DNA from: Halanaerobium saccharolyticum
Lineage (GTDB): Bacteria; Bacillota; Halanaerobiia; Halanaerobiales; Halanaerobiaceae
Direction of reading: 5' to 3'
DNA: 57,463 nucleotides
Assembly (NCBI RefSeq): GCF_003053565.1
Contig: NZ_QAXS01000019.1
Location: 1-57,463 of the forward strand
Positions 1-8,638 of the stretch are shown piece by piece (the first letter of the stretch is position 1; every line of letters starts with the position of its first letter). Under the pieces are notes generated by a model that had not been told where the DNA came from, did no database searches, and saw nothing but the letters and a program-made list of their open reading frames with translations. Made by a program: the position numbers and the translations under genes.

Positions 1-103
1 TCAGTATGGAGTTTTCAAAGTTCAATATTTTAGTTATTTATTACAATTATTACTTTTTTAGACTGTTACTTTCTGGCTTTAGCCGAGAATCCTCAAATGA
101 TTA
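1..103. other. Window edge downstream of trpC, no gene recognised
   Basis: This 103-base stretch lies 3' of trpC. I see no ribosome binding site with a start codon and no strong terminator hairpin, so transcription may continue into further trp genes outside the window. The only open frame reaching the edge is too short to judge. Confidence 0.4.
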
Positions 104-862
104 CTAATTAATGTTTTTGTCAATCAATCCCAGTTCTTTAACTTTAGCAGTCGGATCTTCTGCCCTCATCAGGGTCTCACCAATTAAAACTCCGTCAACA
201 CCAACTTCTTTTAGATAATCTATATCAGCTTTTGTTTTAATTCCACTTTCTGCGATCAGGTAATAGTCATCCCTCAGATTAATTTTTTCTAATTCAGCTG
301 CCAGCTCTGCTGTTGTCTTTAGATCAACACTAAAATCATTTAAATCCCGATTATTGATTCCAATAATTTCTGCCTCAGTATTAATCACTCTTTCCAGCTC
401 ATCGCGATTATGAACCTCAACAATCGCCTCCATTTTAAGCTCTCTGGATAATGCTAAAAGCTCTCGCAGCCTCTCATCACTTAGAACAGCAGCTATTAAG
501 AGTACCACATCAGCCCCAATAAAAAAACTTTCGTAAAGCTGCAGTGGATCGATAATAAATTCCTTCCGTAATATTGGTAGGTCTGTCAGCTGCCGCATTT
601 CCTTTAGAATTTCATTACTCCCCTGAAAAAATTTCTGGTCTGTTAAAATTGAAATTCCTGCTGCTCCTGCCTGCTGATAAGATTTAAGTTGGGCTTCTGG
701 ATTGAAATCAGGCTGAATCAGTCCCTTGCTGGGAGAAGCTTTTTTGATTTCTGCCAGCAGAGAGATTCCTTTCCGGGCCAGCTTCTTTTTTAAAGAATGC
801 CGCGGTTTTTTTAGTTCCGAAACTTCTTTTTTCTTCTCTAAAATAATTTTATCTAAAATCAT
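104..862 (-). CDS. trpC: Indole-3-glycerol phosphate synthase
   Basis: Catalyses ring closure of CdRP to indole-3-glycerol phosphate in tryptophan synthesis, in the cytoplasm. The 252-residue length is normal for a monofunctional TrpC. Visible TIM-barrel motifs include LLAEIKKASPSKG (catalytic Lys and phosphate-binding region), LPILRKEFI, IIGINNRDL and IAESGIK, followed by GVLIGETLMRA near the C terminus. The ATG overlaps the trpD stop codon as TAATG, so translation is probably coupled. It is the last complete gene of the trp operon here; trpF, trpB and trpA would be expected further left but positions 1-103 show no convincing start of a next gene. Not fused to TrpF. Identification is secure from motifs and operon position. 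Confidence 0.97.
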   Translation of the reverse strand: MILDKIILEKKKEVSELKKPRHSLKKKLARKGISLLAEIKKASPSKGLIQPDFNPEAQLKSYQQAGAAGISILTDQKFFQGSNEILKEMRQLTDLPILRKEFIIDPLQLYESFFIGADVVLLIAAVLSDERLRELLALSRELKMEAIVEVHNRDELERVINTEAEIIGINNRDLNDFSVDLKTTAELAAELEKINLRDDYYLIAESGIKTKADIDYLKEVGVDGVLIGETLMRAEDPTAKVKELGLIDKNIN

Positions 863-1899
863 TACTGCACCGCCCCGGAACTATTAACAAATGAATTGCT
901 GCAGTTAATAAGTTCTTCCAATTTCTGTATGGCCTGACCGCTGTCTATCAGTTCTGCTGCCAGTTTTACACCTTCCTCTAAATTTTCAACTTTACCTTCA
1001 ACTAGAAATGCTGCAGCAGAGTTTAAAAGAATCACGTCTCTTTTGGGTCCCTTTTTACCCTTTAGTATATTTAAAGTAATCTCTTTATTTTCTTCCGGAC
1101 TTCCCCCTAAGATCTTCTGGATAGCTGCTTTTTCCAGTCCTGCCTCTGTCGGAGTGAAATTAAATTCCTTAACAACACCATCTTTTAAATAAGCTGTTTT
1201 ATTTTCTCCAGCCAGTGACAGCTCATCTACACCTCCAGCACCATGAACAACCATTGCTGATTTTAAACCAAGATTTTTGAGAACATGGGCCAGCGGCATA
1301 ACTAATTCTTCCTTATAAACTCCCAGCACCTGATAGTCAGCCTGAGCCGGATTGGTCAGGGGTCCCAGAATATTAAAGATTGTTCTTAAACCCAGCTCTT
1401 TTCGCGGTCCGATTGCATATTTCATTGCCTGGTGAAAATGAGGGGCAAATAAAAATGAAATACCAACCTGATCCAGACAATTACCTGCCTCTGCTGGTGA
1501 TAAATCAATTTTTACTCCCAGTGCTTCAAGCAGATCCGCACTACCACTTTTTGAAGATACTGAGCGGTTACCATGTTTGGCTACCTTTAAACCTCCTGCT
1601 GCCATTACAATTGCAGTAGTTGTAGAAATATTGAAGGTTCCCTTTTCATCTCCTCCGGTTCCACAGCTGTCGATTAAATCTTTACTTTCTGTTTTCACTG
1701 CAGCAGCTTTATTCCGCATCACACTTGCTGCTCCTGTAATCTCATCTATAGTTTCACCTTTCATCCTTAAACCTACTAAAAAGCCAGCCAGCTGACTGTC
1801 AGTAGTCTTTCCTTCCATCACCATCGTCATTGCCTCTTCCATCTCACTCAATGTTAGATTCTCTCTGCTCACTACTTTATCTAAATGTTTATTAAACAT
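862..1899 (-). CDS. trpD: Anthranilate phosphoribosyltransferase
   Basis: Transfers phosphoribose from PRPP to anthranilate, the second step of the tryptophan branch. At 345 residues it is a standard stand-alone TrpD, not fused to TrpG. The PRPP-binding glycine-rich motif DSCGTGGDEKGTFNIST is visible at about residues 78-94, followed by KHGNRSVSSKSGSADLLEALG and the anthranilate-site region GPRKELGLRTIFNILGPLTNP. A strong GGAGGAGAGAAG ribosome binding site precedes the ATG. An 86-base gap without a gene separates it from trpG upstream, while its stop overlaps the trpC start by one base. Confidence 0.97.
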   Translation of the reverse strand: MFNKHLDKVVSRENLTLSEMEEAMTMVMEGKTTDSQLAGFLVGLRMKGETIDEITGAASVMRNKAAAVKTESKDLIDSCGTGGDEKGTFNISTTTAIVMAAGGLKVAKHGNRSVSSKSGSADLLEALGVKIDLSPAEAGNCLDQVGISFLFAPHFHQAMKYAIGPRKELGLRTIFNILGPLTNPAQADYQVLGVYKEELVMPLAHVLKNLGLKSAMVVHGAGGVDELSLAGENKTAYLKDGVVKEFNFTPTEAGLEKAAIQKILGGSPEENKEITLNILKGKKGPKRDVILLNSAAAFLVEGKVENLEEGVKLAAELIDSGQAIQKLEELINCSNSFVNSSGAVQ

Positions 1900-1985
1900 C
1901 TTCTCTCCTCCTCTAATTATATTTATCTCAGCTCAGCTCAACTTTTTCAAAATTACTCTATTAAATTACTTTCTCTAATAAACTG

Positions 1986-2552
1986 TCAATTTAGTTCAAG
2001 AAAATTTTTAATTAAATCCCGCCCGGCATCAGTTAGAATTGATTCAGGATGAAACTGGACACCATAAACCGGATAATTCTTATGCTTTAAAGCCATAATT
2101 TCTCCTTCTTCAGTTTCTGCCAGCACTTCAAGTTTAGAACTCAAACTTTTTTTATCTACTATCAGAGAATGATAGCGGGTTGCCAGAAAACCATCTTCAA
2201 CTCCGTTAAAAAGTCCATCATCTTTTAACTTTTTAATTGCCGAAACTTTTCCGTGCACAATTCGGTCGGCTGCTACAACCTGAGAGCCAAAAACCTCTCC
2301 AATACACTGATGACCAAGGCAAACTCCCAGAATATCAATTTTGTCCTTAAAATATTCTATAACTTCTTTAGAAACCCCTGCATCATCAGGCCTGCCCGGT
2401 CCGGGAGAAATTATAATTTTATCAGGTGCCATAATCGCTATCTCAGCCACAGTCAGCTTATCATTCCTCAGCACTTTAACTTCATCAAACTGTTCCAGCA
2501 AATGGACCAGATTATAGGTAAAAGAATCATAATTATCAATTACTAAAATCAC
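1986..2552 (-). CDS. trpG: Anthranilate synthase glutamine amidotransferase subunit
   Basis: Class I glutamine amidotransferase that feeds ammonia to TrpE. The nucleophile elbow GVCLGHQCIGE and the His/Glu part of the triad in YGVQFHPESIL are both present, as is ISPGPGRPDDAG. An upstream in-frame ATG at 2561 exists, but the Shine-Dalgarno-like GAGAGGA touches that ATG directly; the GTG at 2552 sits about nine bases behind it and gives the family-typical N terminus MILVIDNYDSFTYNL. The gene begins inside the 3' end of trpE (overlap 17 bases from the GTG), which suggests coupled synthesis of the two subunits. It could also serve para-aminobenzoate synthesis as PabA; the operon argues for Trp. 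Confidence 0.95.
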   Translation of the reverse strand: MILVIDNYDSFTYNLVHLLEQFDEVKVLRNDKLTVAEIAIMAPDKIIISPGPGRPDDAGVSKEVIEYFKDKIDILGVCLGHQCIGEVFGSQVVAADRIVHGKVSAIKKLKDDGLFNGVEDGFLATRYHSLIVDKKSLSSKLEVLAETEEGEIMALKHKNYPVYGVQFHPESILTDAGRDLIKNFLELN

Positions 2553-4044
2553 GGATACCATCCTCTCTTACCACTTCCAGGGCATCAAATAAGGCACGGC
2601 CCTTGTTCAGTGTCTCCTGATATTCTTTGATCGGATCTGAATCGGCAACTATTCCCGCTCCAACCTGTAAGTTAAGTCTGCCGTCAACCAGCGAAAAGGT
2701 TCTGATAGTAATACAGCTGTCTAAATTACCATTAAAACTTAAGTAGGCTACAGTACCTGCATAAACTCCCCGTGCTTCTTTTTCCAGCCTGTCAATTAAC
2801 TCAACTGCTTTAATCTTCGGAGCACCGGAAACTGTTCCAGCAGGAAAAACTGCTTTTAAAACATCAAGACTGTCCAGCCCCTCTCTTAAATCTGCTTCCA
2901 CCTGAGAGACAATATGCATCACCTTGGAATAAAACTCAACCTCCATTAATTCTGTCACTTCCACACTTCCCTTTGCTGCAATTCTGCTTAAATCATTACG
3001 ACCTAAATCCAGCAGCATTGTGTGTTCTGCCTTTTCCTTTTCATCACTTAGTAAATCAATTTTTAATTCCTGATCTTCTCTGCTGTCTCTGCCCCTGGGT
3101 CTGGTCCCTGCCAGCGGTCGAGTCAGAACCCTTTGATCTCTTACCCTTACCAGCACCTCAGGTGAGGAGCCGATAATTCTTATTTCCGGGAAATTCAAGT
3201 AAAAAGAATAGGGTGAGGGGTTTATCGATCTTAAAGCCCGGTAAATTTTAAATGGCGGCAGATCATTTTCTATCGAGAATTTCTGAGAGAGAACAATCTG
3301 AAATATATCTCCGGCTCTGATATGTTCTTTTGCCTTTTCCACCATCTTTTTAAACTCTCCCTTTTCAGTATTCGACTTTAGTTTTTTAGAATCTTTGGGT
3401 TTAGAGTTGGCTACTGCTGGTTTTAATTTTGAATCAGTGTTTTCGATTTTTTTTCTTACCTGATTAATTTCTCTTTTTGCTTCCTGAAAAATTTCTTCTT
3501 TCTGCTGCCTGCTTAAATCCGCATCTATTTTTAAATTATTGATAATTTTAACCTTATTGTGTAGATGATCATAGGCAATAATAATTTTAGTCATTACCAG
3601 CATACTCAAAGGGGTATTGTCTTTTTTTAATTCTTTATCTGCTTCCAGGTGATAAATATCTTCCCATTTTTCGATCATCTCATAATTAAAATAGCCAACA
3701 AAGCCTCCGGAAAATGGCGGCAGCTTCTCATCTTCATAGACCTCAAGTTGATTGAGATAATCCTGAAGATAAGGAATAATCTCCTGGTCTTTAATTTTTC
3801 TGCTCTCGCCAGCTTCTATTATTTCCAAATAATCCTCTTCATTTTTTAAAACTGCTGCTGGTTTTAGTCCGATAAATGAAAAGCGGTCATTTTCTGTGCT
3901 TTCCAAAAGATAGCTGTAATCCTGGTTTAGAGCTAATTTTTTATAAAGCGAAATTGGGGTTTCCGTATCTGCTATAAACTCCTCATAAATTGGAATTAGA
4001 TTATATTCTGCTGTTAGGTCCAAAAATTCAGCTTTAGTCTGCAT
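2536..4044 (-). CDS. trpE: Anthranilate synthase component I
   Basis: Converts chorismate plus ammonia to anthranilate, the committed step of Trp synthesis, as a complex with TrpG. The 502-residue protein has the Anth_synt_I N-terminal domain (about 30-170) and a C-terminal chorismate-binding domain with the motifs FQIVLSQKF, IGSSPEVLVR, RPLAGTRPRG, ELIDLGRNDL-like MLLDLGRNDLSR, FPAGTVSGAPKIKA and QVGAGIVADSDP. The inhibitor-site-type sequence LLESTENDRFSFIG is present near residue 48, so feedback inhibition by tryptophan is likely. It is the first gene of the operon, preceded by AGAGGAGGAAATTT before the ATG and by a long regulated leader (see 4085-4368). Confidence 0.97.
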   Translation of the reverse strand: MQTKAEFLDLTAEYNLIPIYEEFIADTETPISLYKKLALNQDYSYLLESTENDRFSFIGLKPAAVLKNEEDYLEIIEAGESRKIKDQEIIPYLQDYLNQLEVYEDEKLPPFSGGFVGYFNYEMIEKWEDIYHLEADKELKKDNTPLSMLVMTKIIIAYDHLHNKVKIINNLKIDADLSRQQKEEIFQEAKREINQVRKKIENTDSKLKPAVANSKPKDSKKLKSNTEKGEFKKMVEKAKEHIRAGDIFQIVLSQKFSIENDLPPFKIYRALRSINPSPYSFYLNFPEIRIIGSSPEVLVRVRDQRVLTRPLAGTRPRGRDSREDQELKIDLLSDEKEKAEHTMLLDLGRNDLSRIAAKGSVEVTELMEVEFYSKVMHIVSQVEADLREGLDSLDVLKAVFPAGTVSGAPKIKAVELIDRLEKEARGVYAGTVAYLSFNGNLDSCITIRTFSLVDGRLNLQVGAGIVADSDPIKEYQETLNKGRALFDALEVVREDGIRDFSN

Positions 4045-4084
4045 AAATTTCCTCCTCTTACTTCTCTAATTTTCGCCCACAAAT

Positions 4085-4121
4085 GCAAAAAACGGCCAGA
4101 GCTTGGTTAAAGCCTGACCGT
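4085..4121 (-). terminator. Second trp leader terminator (T2)
   Basis: Read on the minus strand, ACGGTCAGGCTT pairs with AAGCTCTGGCCGT (one bulge) around a five-base loop and is followed by TTTTTT. It lies only about 40 bases before the trpE start, downstream of the trp promoter, so it can only act within the trp leader. I found no T-box antiterminator sequence or Trp-codon leader peptide that would control it. Confidence 0.8.
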
Positions 4122-4165
4122 AGTTATTAGTAAGAGATTTTTGGGTATTAAAATACCTAAATTTC

Positions 4166-4216
4166 GTTTTAGTCGTGATTTAAAGTGCAAACTTAAAATC
4201 ACTTCTTAACTAAAAC
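4166..4216 (-). promoter_or_regulatory. Long hairpin between the two trp terminators
   Basis: GTTTTAGT and ACTAAAAC form an outer stem, and GTGATTT...AAATCAC an inner stem, around a short loop. The 5' arm on the transcript overlaps the U-tract of terminator T1, so it can only fold in read-through RNA. It may help insulate or pause polymerase before T2; its role is unknown. Confidence 0.5.
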
Positions 4217-4255
4217 AAAAAAGCCAAATTTATATAAAATAGATATAAATCTGGC
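4215..4255 (-). terminator. First trp leader terminator (T1, attenuator)
   Basis: On the minus strand GCCAGATTTATAT pairs with ATATAAATTTGGC (13 bp with one G-U) followed by TTTTTTGTTTT. It follows the triplet-repeat array by about 20 bases. GCCC and ATTA within the repeat array can pair with TAATGGGC just before and overlapping T1, giving a candidate antiterminator that a protein bound to the repeats would block. Confidence 0.85.
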
Positions 4256-4274
4256 CCATTAAGTGCAATATTGG

Positions 4275-4328
4275 CTCTGCTAATCTCATCTCTAACTCTT
4301 CTCTACTAATCTGGGCTCTTCTAATCTC
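4275..4328 (-). promoter_or_regulatory. Candidate TRAP (MtrB) binding site, eleven NAG triplets
   Basis: In the nascent RNA there are exactly eleven triplets (seven GAG, three UAG, one CAG) starting at 4328, 4323, 4318, 4313, 4308, 4303, 4298, 4292, 4287, 4282 and 4277 and running leftwards, with two-base spacers throughout except one three-base spacer. Eleven (G/U)AG repeats at two to three base spacing is the known target of the 11-subunit trp RNA-binding attenuation protein of Bacillus. The array starts a few bases after the predicted transcription start. No mtrB gene is in this window. Confidence 0.85.
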
Positions 4329-4339
4329 TAATTTTTTTA

Positions 4340-4368
4340 AGTATAACTGAATTTTTTAAATAAGTCAA
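4340..4368 (-). promoter_or_regulatory. trp operon promoter
   Basis: TTGACT and TATACT are separated by 17 bases, close to the sigma-A consensus. Start of transcription should fall near 4333, giving a leader of about 290 bases before trpE. The region between 4369 and the ZIP gene stop holds nothing else that I recognise. Confidence 0.85.
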
Positions 4369-4426
4369 GAAAATAATTCTTGAGCGGCTTAATTAAAATG
4401 CTGATTATCAACAAAAAACTGATTTA

Positions 4427-5242
4427 CTACCCGAGTGAAACATCTAAAAACATCATGACTGCAAAACCAAGCATCAATCCCGTTGTTGCTAAATGACTAT
4501 TTCCTTCTGAGTTAGCTTCTGGAATCAATTCTTCCCCAACAACAAAGATCATTGCTCCCGCTGCAAAAGCTAATGCATATGGCAGAATTGGTCGCATATA
4601 ATAAACTCCAGCCGCACCCATAACTCCAGCAATAGGTTCTACAATACCTGAAGACTGACCGTAAAGAAAACTCCTTTTTGCAGAAAGCCCCTCTCTTTTT
4701 AAAGGAATTGAAACTGCAGCCCCTTCAGGAAAGTTCTGCAGACCAATACCAACTGCCAGTGCAACTGCTCCGGCAATAGATGCAGAAGAAATATTAACTG
4801 CTGCTGCACCAAAAGCAACTCCTACAGCTAAGCCTTCCGGAAAATTATGTAATGTAACTGCCAGCACAAGTAGAACACTTCTCTGCCATTTTGTTTTAAT
4901 GCCTTCAGGTTCACTTTTGGCAAGTGCAGGATGAAGATGCGGCAGAACCATGTCAACCAGACGCAGAAATATTCCTCCCATTAAAAATCCAATCACCGCC
5001 GGAATCCAGCCTGCGACTCCCAGATTTTCGGAAATTTCTATTGCAGGAGCCAGTAGAGACCAGAAGCTGGCTGCAATCATTACACCTGCAGCAAAACCAA
5101 GCATAGCATCAAGAAGTCTTCGGTCCACATCAGTAAAAAAGAAAACAATACCAGCCCCCAGAGCAGTCACAAACCAGGTGAATAGTGTTGCAAGCAGCGC
5201 CTGAGTTATTGGTGATAGAGTAACTAAAAAATCCAAAAACAT
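4427..5242 (-). CDS. ZIP-family metal transporter, GufA type
   Basis: Probably imports a divalent cation such as zinc or manganese across the cytoplasmic membrane. The sequence has about eight hydrophobic segments and two ZIP signature helices, [15 protein letters not shown] and [14 protein letters not shown]; the glutamine replacing the first histidine of the second signature is common in the GufA subfamily as I know it. The start is placed at the internal ATG (MFLDFLVTL) because ATTGGAG lies nine bases before it, whereas the first ATG has no such site. It follows a second ZIP gene after 54 bases, forming a two-gene operon. The exact metal cannot be read from the sequence. Confidence 0.88.
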   Translation of the reverse strand: MFLDFLVTLSPITQALLATLFTWFVTALGAGIVFFFTDVDRRLLDAMLGFAAGVMIAASFWSLLAPAIEISENLGVAGWIPAVIGFLMGGIFLRLVDMVLPHLHPALAKSEPEGIKTKWQRSVLLVLAVTLHNFPEGLAVGVAFGAAAVNISSASIAGAVALAVGIGLQNFPEGAAVSIPLKREGLSAKRSFLYGQSSGIVEPIAGVMGAAGVYYMRPILPYALAFAAGAMIFVVGEELIPEANSEGNSHLATTGLMLGFAVMMFLDVSLG

Positions 5243-5296
5243 AATATCAACTCCAATAATCATATTCTATTTATTTTAATAAAATTAATCTTACTT

Positions 5297-6106
5297 TTAA
5301 AATAACAATAAGCTGACAGCCATTACTCCCATGCCAGCTATAAAACCATAAATCTCCTGATGTTCTTTACCATATTTCCTGGAAGTAGGTAAAAGCTCAT
5401 CGATAGAAATATAGACCATAATTCCTGCTACTGTACCAAAAAGAAATCCAAATACCATATCATTAAAAAATGAGCGGAGTACAAAATATCCGATTAAGGC
5501 TCCAAAAGGCTCTGCCAGACCGGAAACAAATGAATAAAATAAAGCCTTCTTTTTACTCCCGGTTGCATAATATATCGGCACAGAAACAGATATACCCTCT
5601 GGAATATTGTGAATAGCAATTGCTATTGCAATAGAAATACCTAAAGCCGGATCACTTAAAGCAGCTGCAAAAGTTGCCAGCCCCTCAGGAAAGTTGTGTA
5701 TAGCTATTGCCAGGGCTGAAAAAGCACCCATTCTTTCTAAATTCTCATGATCTTCAAAATCATTAGCTTTTAAATGTGAAAGATCTGTATCCGAACGAGG
5801 CTCATGTGGATTTTCATATTCAGGTACTAACTTATCAATTAAAGCAATTATCAAAATTCCTACGAAAAATGAAAGGACTGTCACCCACTGACCTTTTTCT
5901 GGTCCATAATAGGCAACTAAAGATTCCTCTGCTTTAAAAAATATTTCAACAAAGGAAACATAAATCATCACCCCTGCTGAAAAGCCCAAAGAAATAGATA
6001 AAAACGAAGCATTTCTCCTCTTGCTAAAAAAGGCTAAAATACTACCGATCCCTGTTGCCAGGCCTGCAAAAAGTGTCAATAAAAAAGCTAAAATAACTGG
6101 GTCCAC
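5297..6106 (-). CDS. zupT: ZIP-family zinc transporter, ZupT type
   Basis: Predicted inner-membrane importer of zinc and possibly other divalent metals. The 269 residues contain eight hydrophobic segments and both histidine-bearing ZIP motifs, [15 protein letters not shown] and [16 protein letters not shown], plus [10 protein letters not shown] and a SIDELLPTS near the C terminus, all typical of ZupT. A short acidic/histidine cytoplasmic loop (about residues 95-125) separates the third and fourth segments. Translation starts with GTG, five bases after an AGAGGTG site. It is the first gene of the pair and lies divergent from the maltose phosphorylase gene. Two different ZIP paralogues in tandem suggest distinct affinities or metals. 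Confidence 0.92.
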   Translation of the reverse strand: MDPVILAFLLTLFAGLATGIGSILAFFSKRRNASFLSISLGFSAGVMIYVSFVEIFFKAEESLVAYYGPEKGQWVTVLSFFVGILIIALIDKLVPEYENPHEPRSDTDLSHLKANDFEDHENLERMGAFSALAIAIHNFPEGLATFAAALSDPALGISIAIAIAIHNIPEGISVSVPIYYATGSKKKALFYSFVSGLAEPFGALIGYFVLRSFFNDMVFGFLFGTVAGIMVYISIDELLPTSRKYGKEHQEIYGFIAGMGVMAVSLLLF

Positions 6107-6218
6107 CTAATCACCTCTTTCAATTATTTTACCCCAATATTTTCAGTAATTATTATTAGTTATTTATATCATATAATATTCAGCTATAAATTAAAAGCAG
6201 AAATCAAATTTTAAGAAA

Positions 6219-6257
6219 TTGGAAGCACTTTCAATAAACTCTCTTTTCTGATATAAT
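6219..6257 (+). promoter_or_regulatory. Promoter and LacI/CcpA-type operator of the GH65 gene
   Basis: TTTCAA (6229-6234) and TATAAT (6252-6257) are spaced by 17 bases. Overlapping the -35 box is the imperfect palindrome TTGGAAGCACTTTCAA (6219-6234). Its core TGGAAGCACTTTCA matches 11 of 14 bases of the operators in front of the msm-like operon at 28404 and 28437 and 12 of 14 of the CcpA cre consensus, so either regulator could repress here. Confidence 0.7.
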
Positions 6258-6281
6258 TTAGCTGAAAGGCAGGTGGAAGTT

Positions 6282-8576
6282 ATGAGAAAATATTTTGAAG
6301 TTGATGAATGGAAAGTTATTGAAAATGGTTTTGATAAAGAATATAACAGAGTTACTGAAAGTGTAATGAGTCTGGGTAATGGCCATATGGGACTGCGCGG
6401 CAATTTTGCCGAAAGCTACAGTGGTGACAGCCTGCAGGGTACATATATTGCTGGAGTTTACTATCCTGATAAAACAATTGTTGGCTGGTGGAAAAATGGC
6501 TACCCGGAGTATTTTGCTAAAATAGCAAATGCAACTAATTTTATTGCAATAGATTTAAGAATAGATGGACAGGAAATTGACTTAAACAAGGTAGAATTTA
6601 GCGATTTTAAAAGAGTTTTAAATATGAAAGAAGCCTATCTTGAGCGCTCTTTTACTGTAGAGCTTGAAGATAATAGGGTTGAAATTGTTGAGCAGCGCTT
6701 TTTAGACCAGAAAAATAAAGAAATTGCAGCTGTTAAATACTCTCTTCGTCCTCTGGATAAAAAATCTAAGATTGTGATGATCCCCAATCTTGATGGTGAT
6801 GTCAAAAATGAGGATGCCAACTATGATGAGTTTTTCTGGGAAGGTTTAGAAAAAGAAAATAGTAAAGGCAAAGCAAGTCTAACTATGAAAACCAGAAAAT
6901 CTGACTTTGTTGTAGCTGCAGCGATGGAATGGGATTTAAATAAAAATAAACGTGAGGTTGAGTTACTGACTGGTCCTGGAAAAGAAAATTATGTTGGTAA
7001 TAAAATCACACTTAAAGCAGAAGCAGGAGAGAAAATCGAGTTAAATAAATATATTGCTGTCTGCACCAGCCGCGATTATAAAGATGACCAGGTCAGTAAA
7101 AAAGCTAAAAATAAGGTGTCTGAGGCTGCTATCCGTGGGTTTGATGAGCTATTTTCTGAGCATAAAGAAGCCTGGGACAGAATCTGGCAGGAAAGTGATA
7201 TTAAAATTGAGGGAGACCCAGAGGCCCAACAGGGAATCCGCTTTAACATCTTTCATCTAAACCAGACCTATACCGGACATGATCCTCGACTCAATATTGG
7301 GCCAAAAGGATTTACCGGTGAAAAATACGGTGGTTTAACCTACTGGGATACTGAAGCTTACTGTCTTCCCTTCTATCTCTCAACCCACAGTGAAGAGGTT
7401 GGCCGCAATTTACTGCTCTACAGATACCGTCACTTAGAAAAAGCTGTAGAAAACGCAGATAAATTAGGTCTGGAGGGTGCTCTGTATCCGATGGTTACAA
7501 TTAATGGTGAGGAATGCCACAATGAATGGGAAATCACCTTTGAGGAAATCCACCGCAATGGAGCTATTGCTCATGCAATTAAGGATTATGTCGATTATAC
7601 AGGTGATGCTAATTATATAAAAGAATATGGAATCCCTGTTCTGGCACAAATTTCTCGCTTCTGGGCTGACCGGGCTCACTTTAACCCCCGCAAAGAAAAA
7701 TATATGATTTTAGGGGTAACCGGCCCAAATGAATATGAAAACAATGTTAGTAATAACTGGTATACCAACCGAATTGCTGTCTGGACTCTAAAATATACTC
7801 TGGAAAACTTAGAAAAAATAAAAGAAAATGATCCGGATAAATATCAGGATTGGATTTCCGAACTGGGAATTGAAGATTCTGAGCTGGAGCTATGGCAGGA
7901 TATGACAGAAAAAATGTATTATCCTTATCTGGAAGATTTTGATATTTATGCTCAGCAGGACGGTTATCTTGATAAAGAACAGAAATTAGTCTCTGATCTT
8001 GACGACAAAGATATTCCACTGCATAAAAACTGGTCCTGGGATAAGATTCTGCGCTCACCCTATATCAAACAGGCAGATGTAATGCAGGGTGTCTATTACT
8101 TTAAAGAAGATTTTGATCAGGAAAGTATTGCCCGCCACTATGACTTTTACGAACCGCGGACAGTCCACGAATCTTCACTTTCTCCCTGTATCTATTCAAT
8201 TCTGGCAGCAGATTTAGAACGGGAAGAAAAGGCTTATCAGTTATATCTAAGAACAGCCCGCCTGGACCTTGATAATTACAATACTGATACAGATGACGGC
8301 CTCCACATTACCAGTATGGCCGGAACCTGGATGTCAATTGTTAAAGGTTTTGCTGGATTTGAAGTTAAAGATGGTCAGGTTCAGTTTAGACCATTTTTAC
8401 CGGAAGCCTGGGATGGTTTTGAGTTTATGATCATGTTTAGAGGCCGCAGAATTAAAGTTGAAGTTGATCAGAAAAAAGCAGGTTTCTCTCTCGAAACGGG
8501 AGAAGAATTAAAAATAAAAGTTTATGATCAGGAATATCAGCTTACTGCTGCAGAAAATGTCACAGTTGAAAAATAG
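6282..8576 (+). CDS. mapA: Maltose phosphorylase, glycoside hydrolase family 65
   Basis: Cleaves maltose with inorganic phosphate to glucose and beta-glucose-1-phosphate in the cytoplasm. The 764-residue protein has the GH65 N-terminal beta-sandwich (to about 270), the (alpha/alpha)6 barrel, and a small C-terminal domain. The general acid is Glu484 in GPNEYENNVSNNWYTN; phosphate contacts are expected from KQADV and HESSLSP. ECHNEWEITFEEIHRNGAIA is the sequence I associate with maltose rather than trehalose or kojibiose phosphorylases. The ATG at 6282 is chosen over the in-frame GTG at 6273 because AGGTGG lies five bases before it. No beta-phosphoglucomutase is adjacent. Substrate choice is inferred, the family is certain. 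Confidence 0.9.
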   Translation: MRKYFEVDEWKVIENGFDKEYNRVTESVMSLGNGHMGLRGNFAESYSGDSLQGTYIAGVYYPDKTIVGWWKNGYPEYFAKIANATNFIAIDLRIDGQEIDLNKVEFSDFKRVLNMKEAYLERSFTVELEDNRVEIVEQRFLDQKNKEIAAVKYSLRPLDKKSKIVMIPNLDGDVKNEDANYDEFFWEGLEKENSKGKASLTMKTRKSDFVVAAAMEWDLNKNKREVELLTGPGKENYVGNKITLKAEAGEKIELNKYIAVCTSRDYKDDQVSKKAKNKVSEAAIRGFDELFSEHKEAWDRIWQESDIKIEGDPEAQQGIRFNIFHLNQTYTGHDPRLNIGPKGFTGEKYGGLTYWDTEAYCLPFYLSTHSEEVGRNLLLYRYRHLEKAVENADKLGLEGALYPMVTINGEECHNEWEITFEEIHRNGAIAHAIKDYVDYTGDANYIKEYGIPVLAQISRFWADRAHFNPRKEKYMILGVTGPNEYENNVSNNWYTNRIAVWTLKYTLENLEKIKENDPDKYQDWISELGIEDSELELWQDMTEKMYYPYLEDFDIYAQQDGYLDKEQKLVSDLDDKDIPLHKNWSWDKILRSPYIKQADVMQGVYYFKEDFDQESIARHYDFYEPRTVHESSLSPCIYSILAADLEREEKAYQLYLRTARLDLDNYNTDTDDGLHITSMAGTWMSIVKGFAGFEVKDGQVQFRPFLPEAWDGFEFMIMFRGRRIKVEVDQKKAGFSLETGEELKIKVYDQEYQLTAAENVTVEK

Positions 8577-8588
8577 TAACTTGGTATT

Positions 8589-8631
8589 CAAAAACTCCAG
8601 TTGGGCTTAAGTCCCGACTGGAGTTTTATTT
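8589..8631 (+). terminator. Bidirectional terminator between convergent genes
   Basis: AAAACTCCAGT and ACTGGAGTTTT form a long stem extended by GGG/CCC across a short loop, with T-rich sequence on both strands. It can serve the maltose phosphorylase gene on the plus strand and the HAD hydrolase gene on the minus strand. Confidence 0.9.
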
Positions 8632-8638
8632 ATCAATA

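Noticed and set aside
1380-1795. Plus-strand open frames opposite trpD, and similar antisense frames opposite other genes.
   Set aside because: No ribosome binding sites, low-complexity composition and complete overlap with well-supported genes on the other strand.
4085-4368. T-box or Trp leader-peptide control of the trp operon.
   Set aside because: No TGGTACC-type antiterminator and no short ORF with Trp codons in the leader; the triplet array explains control better.
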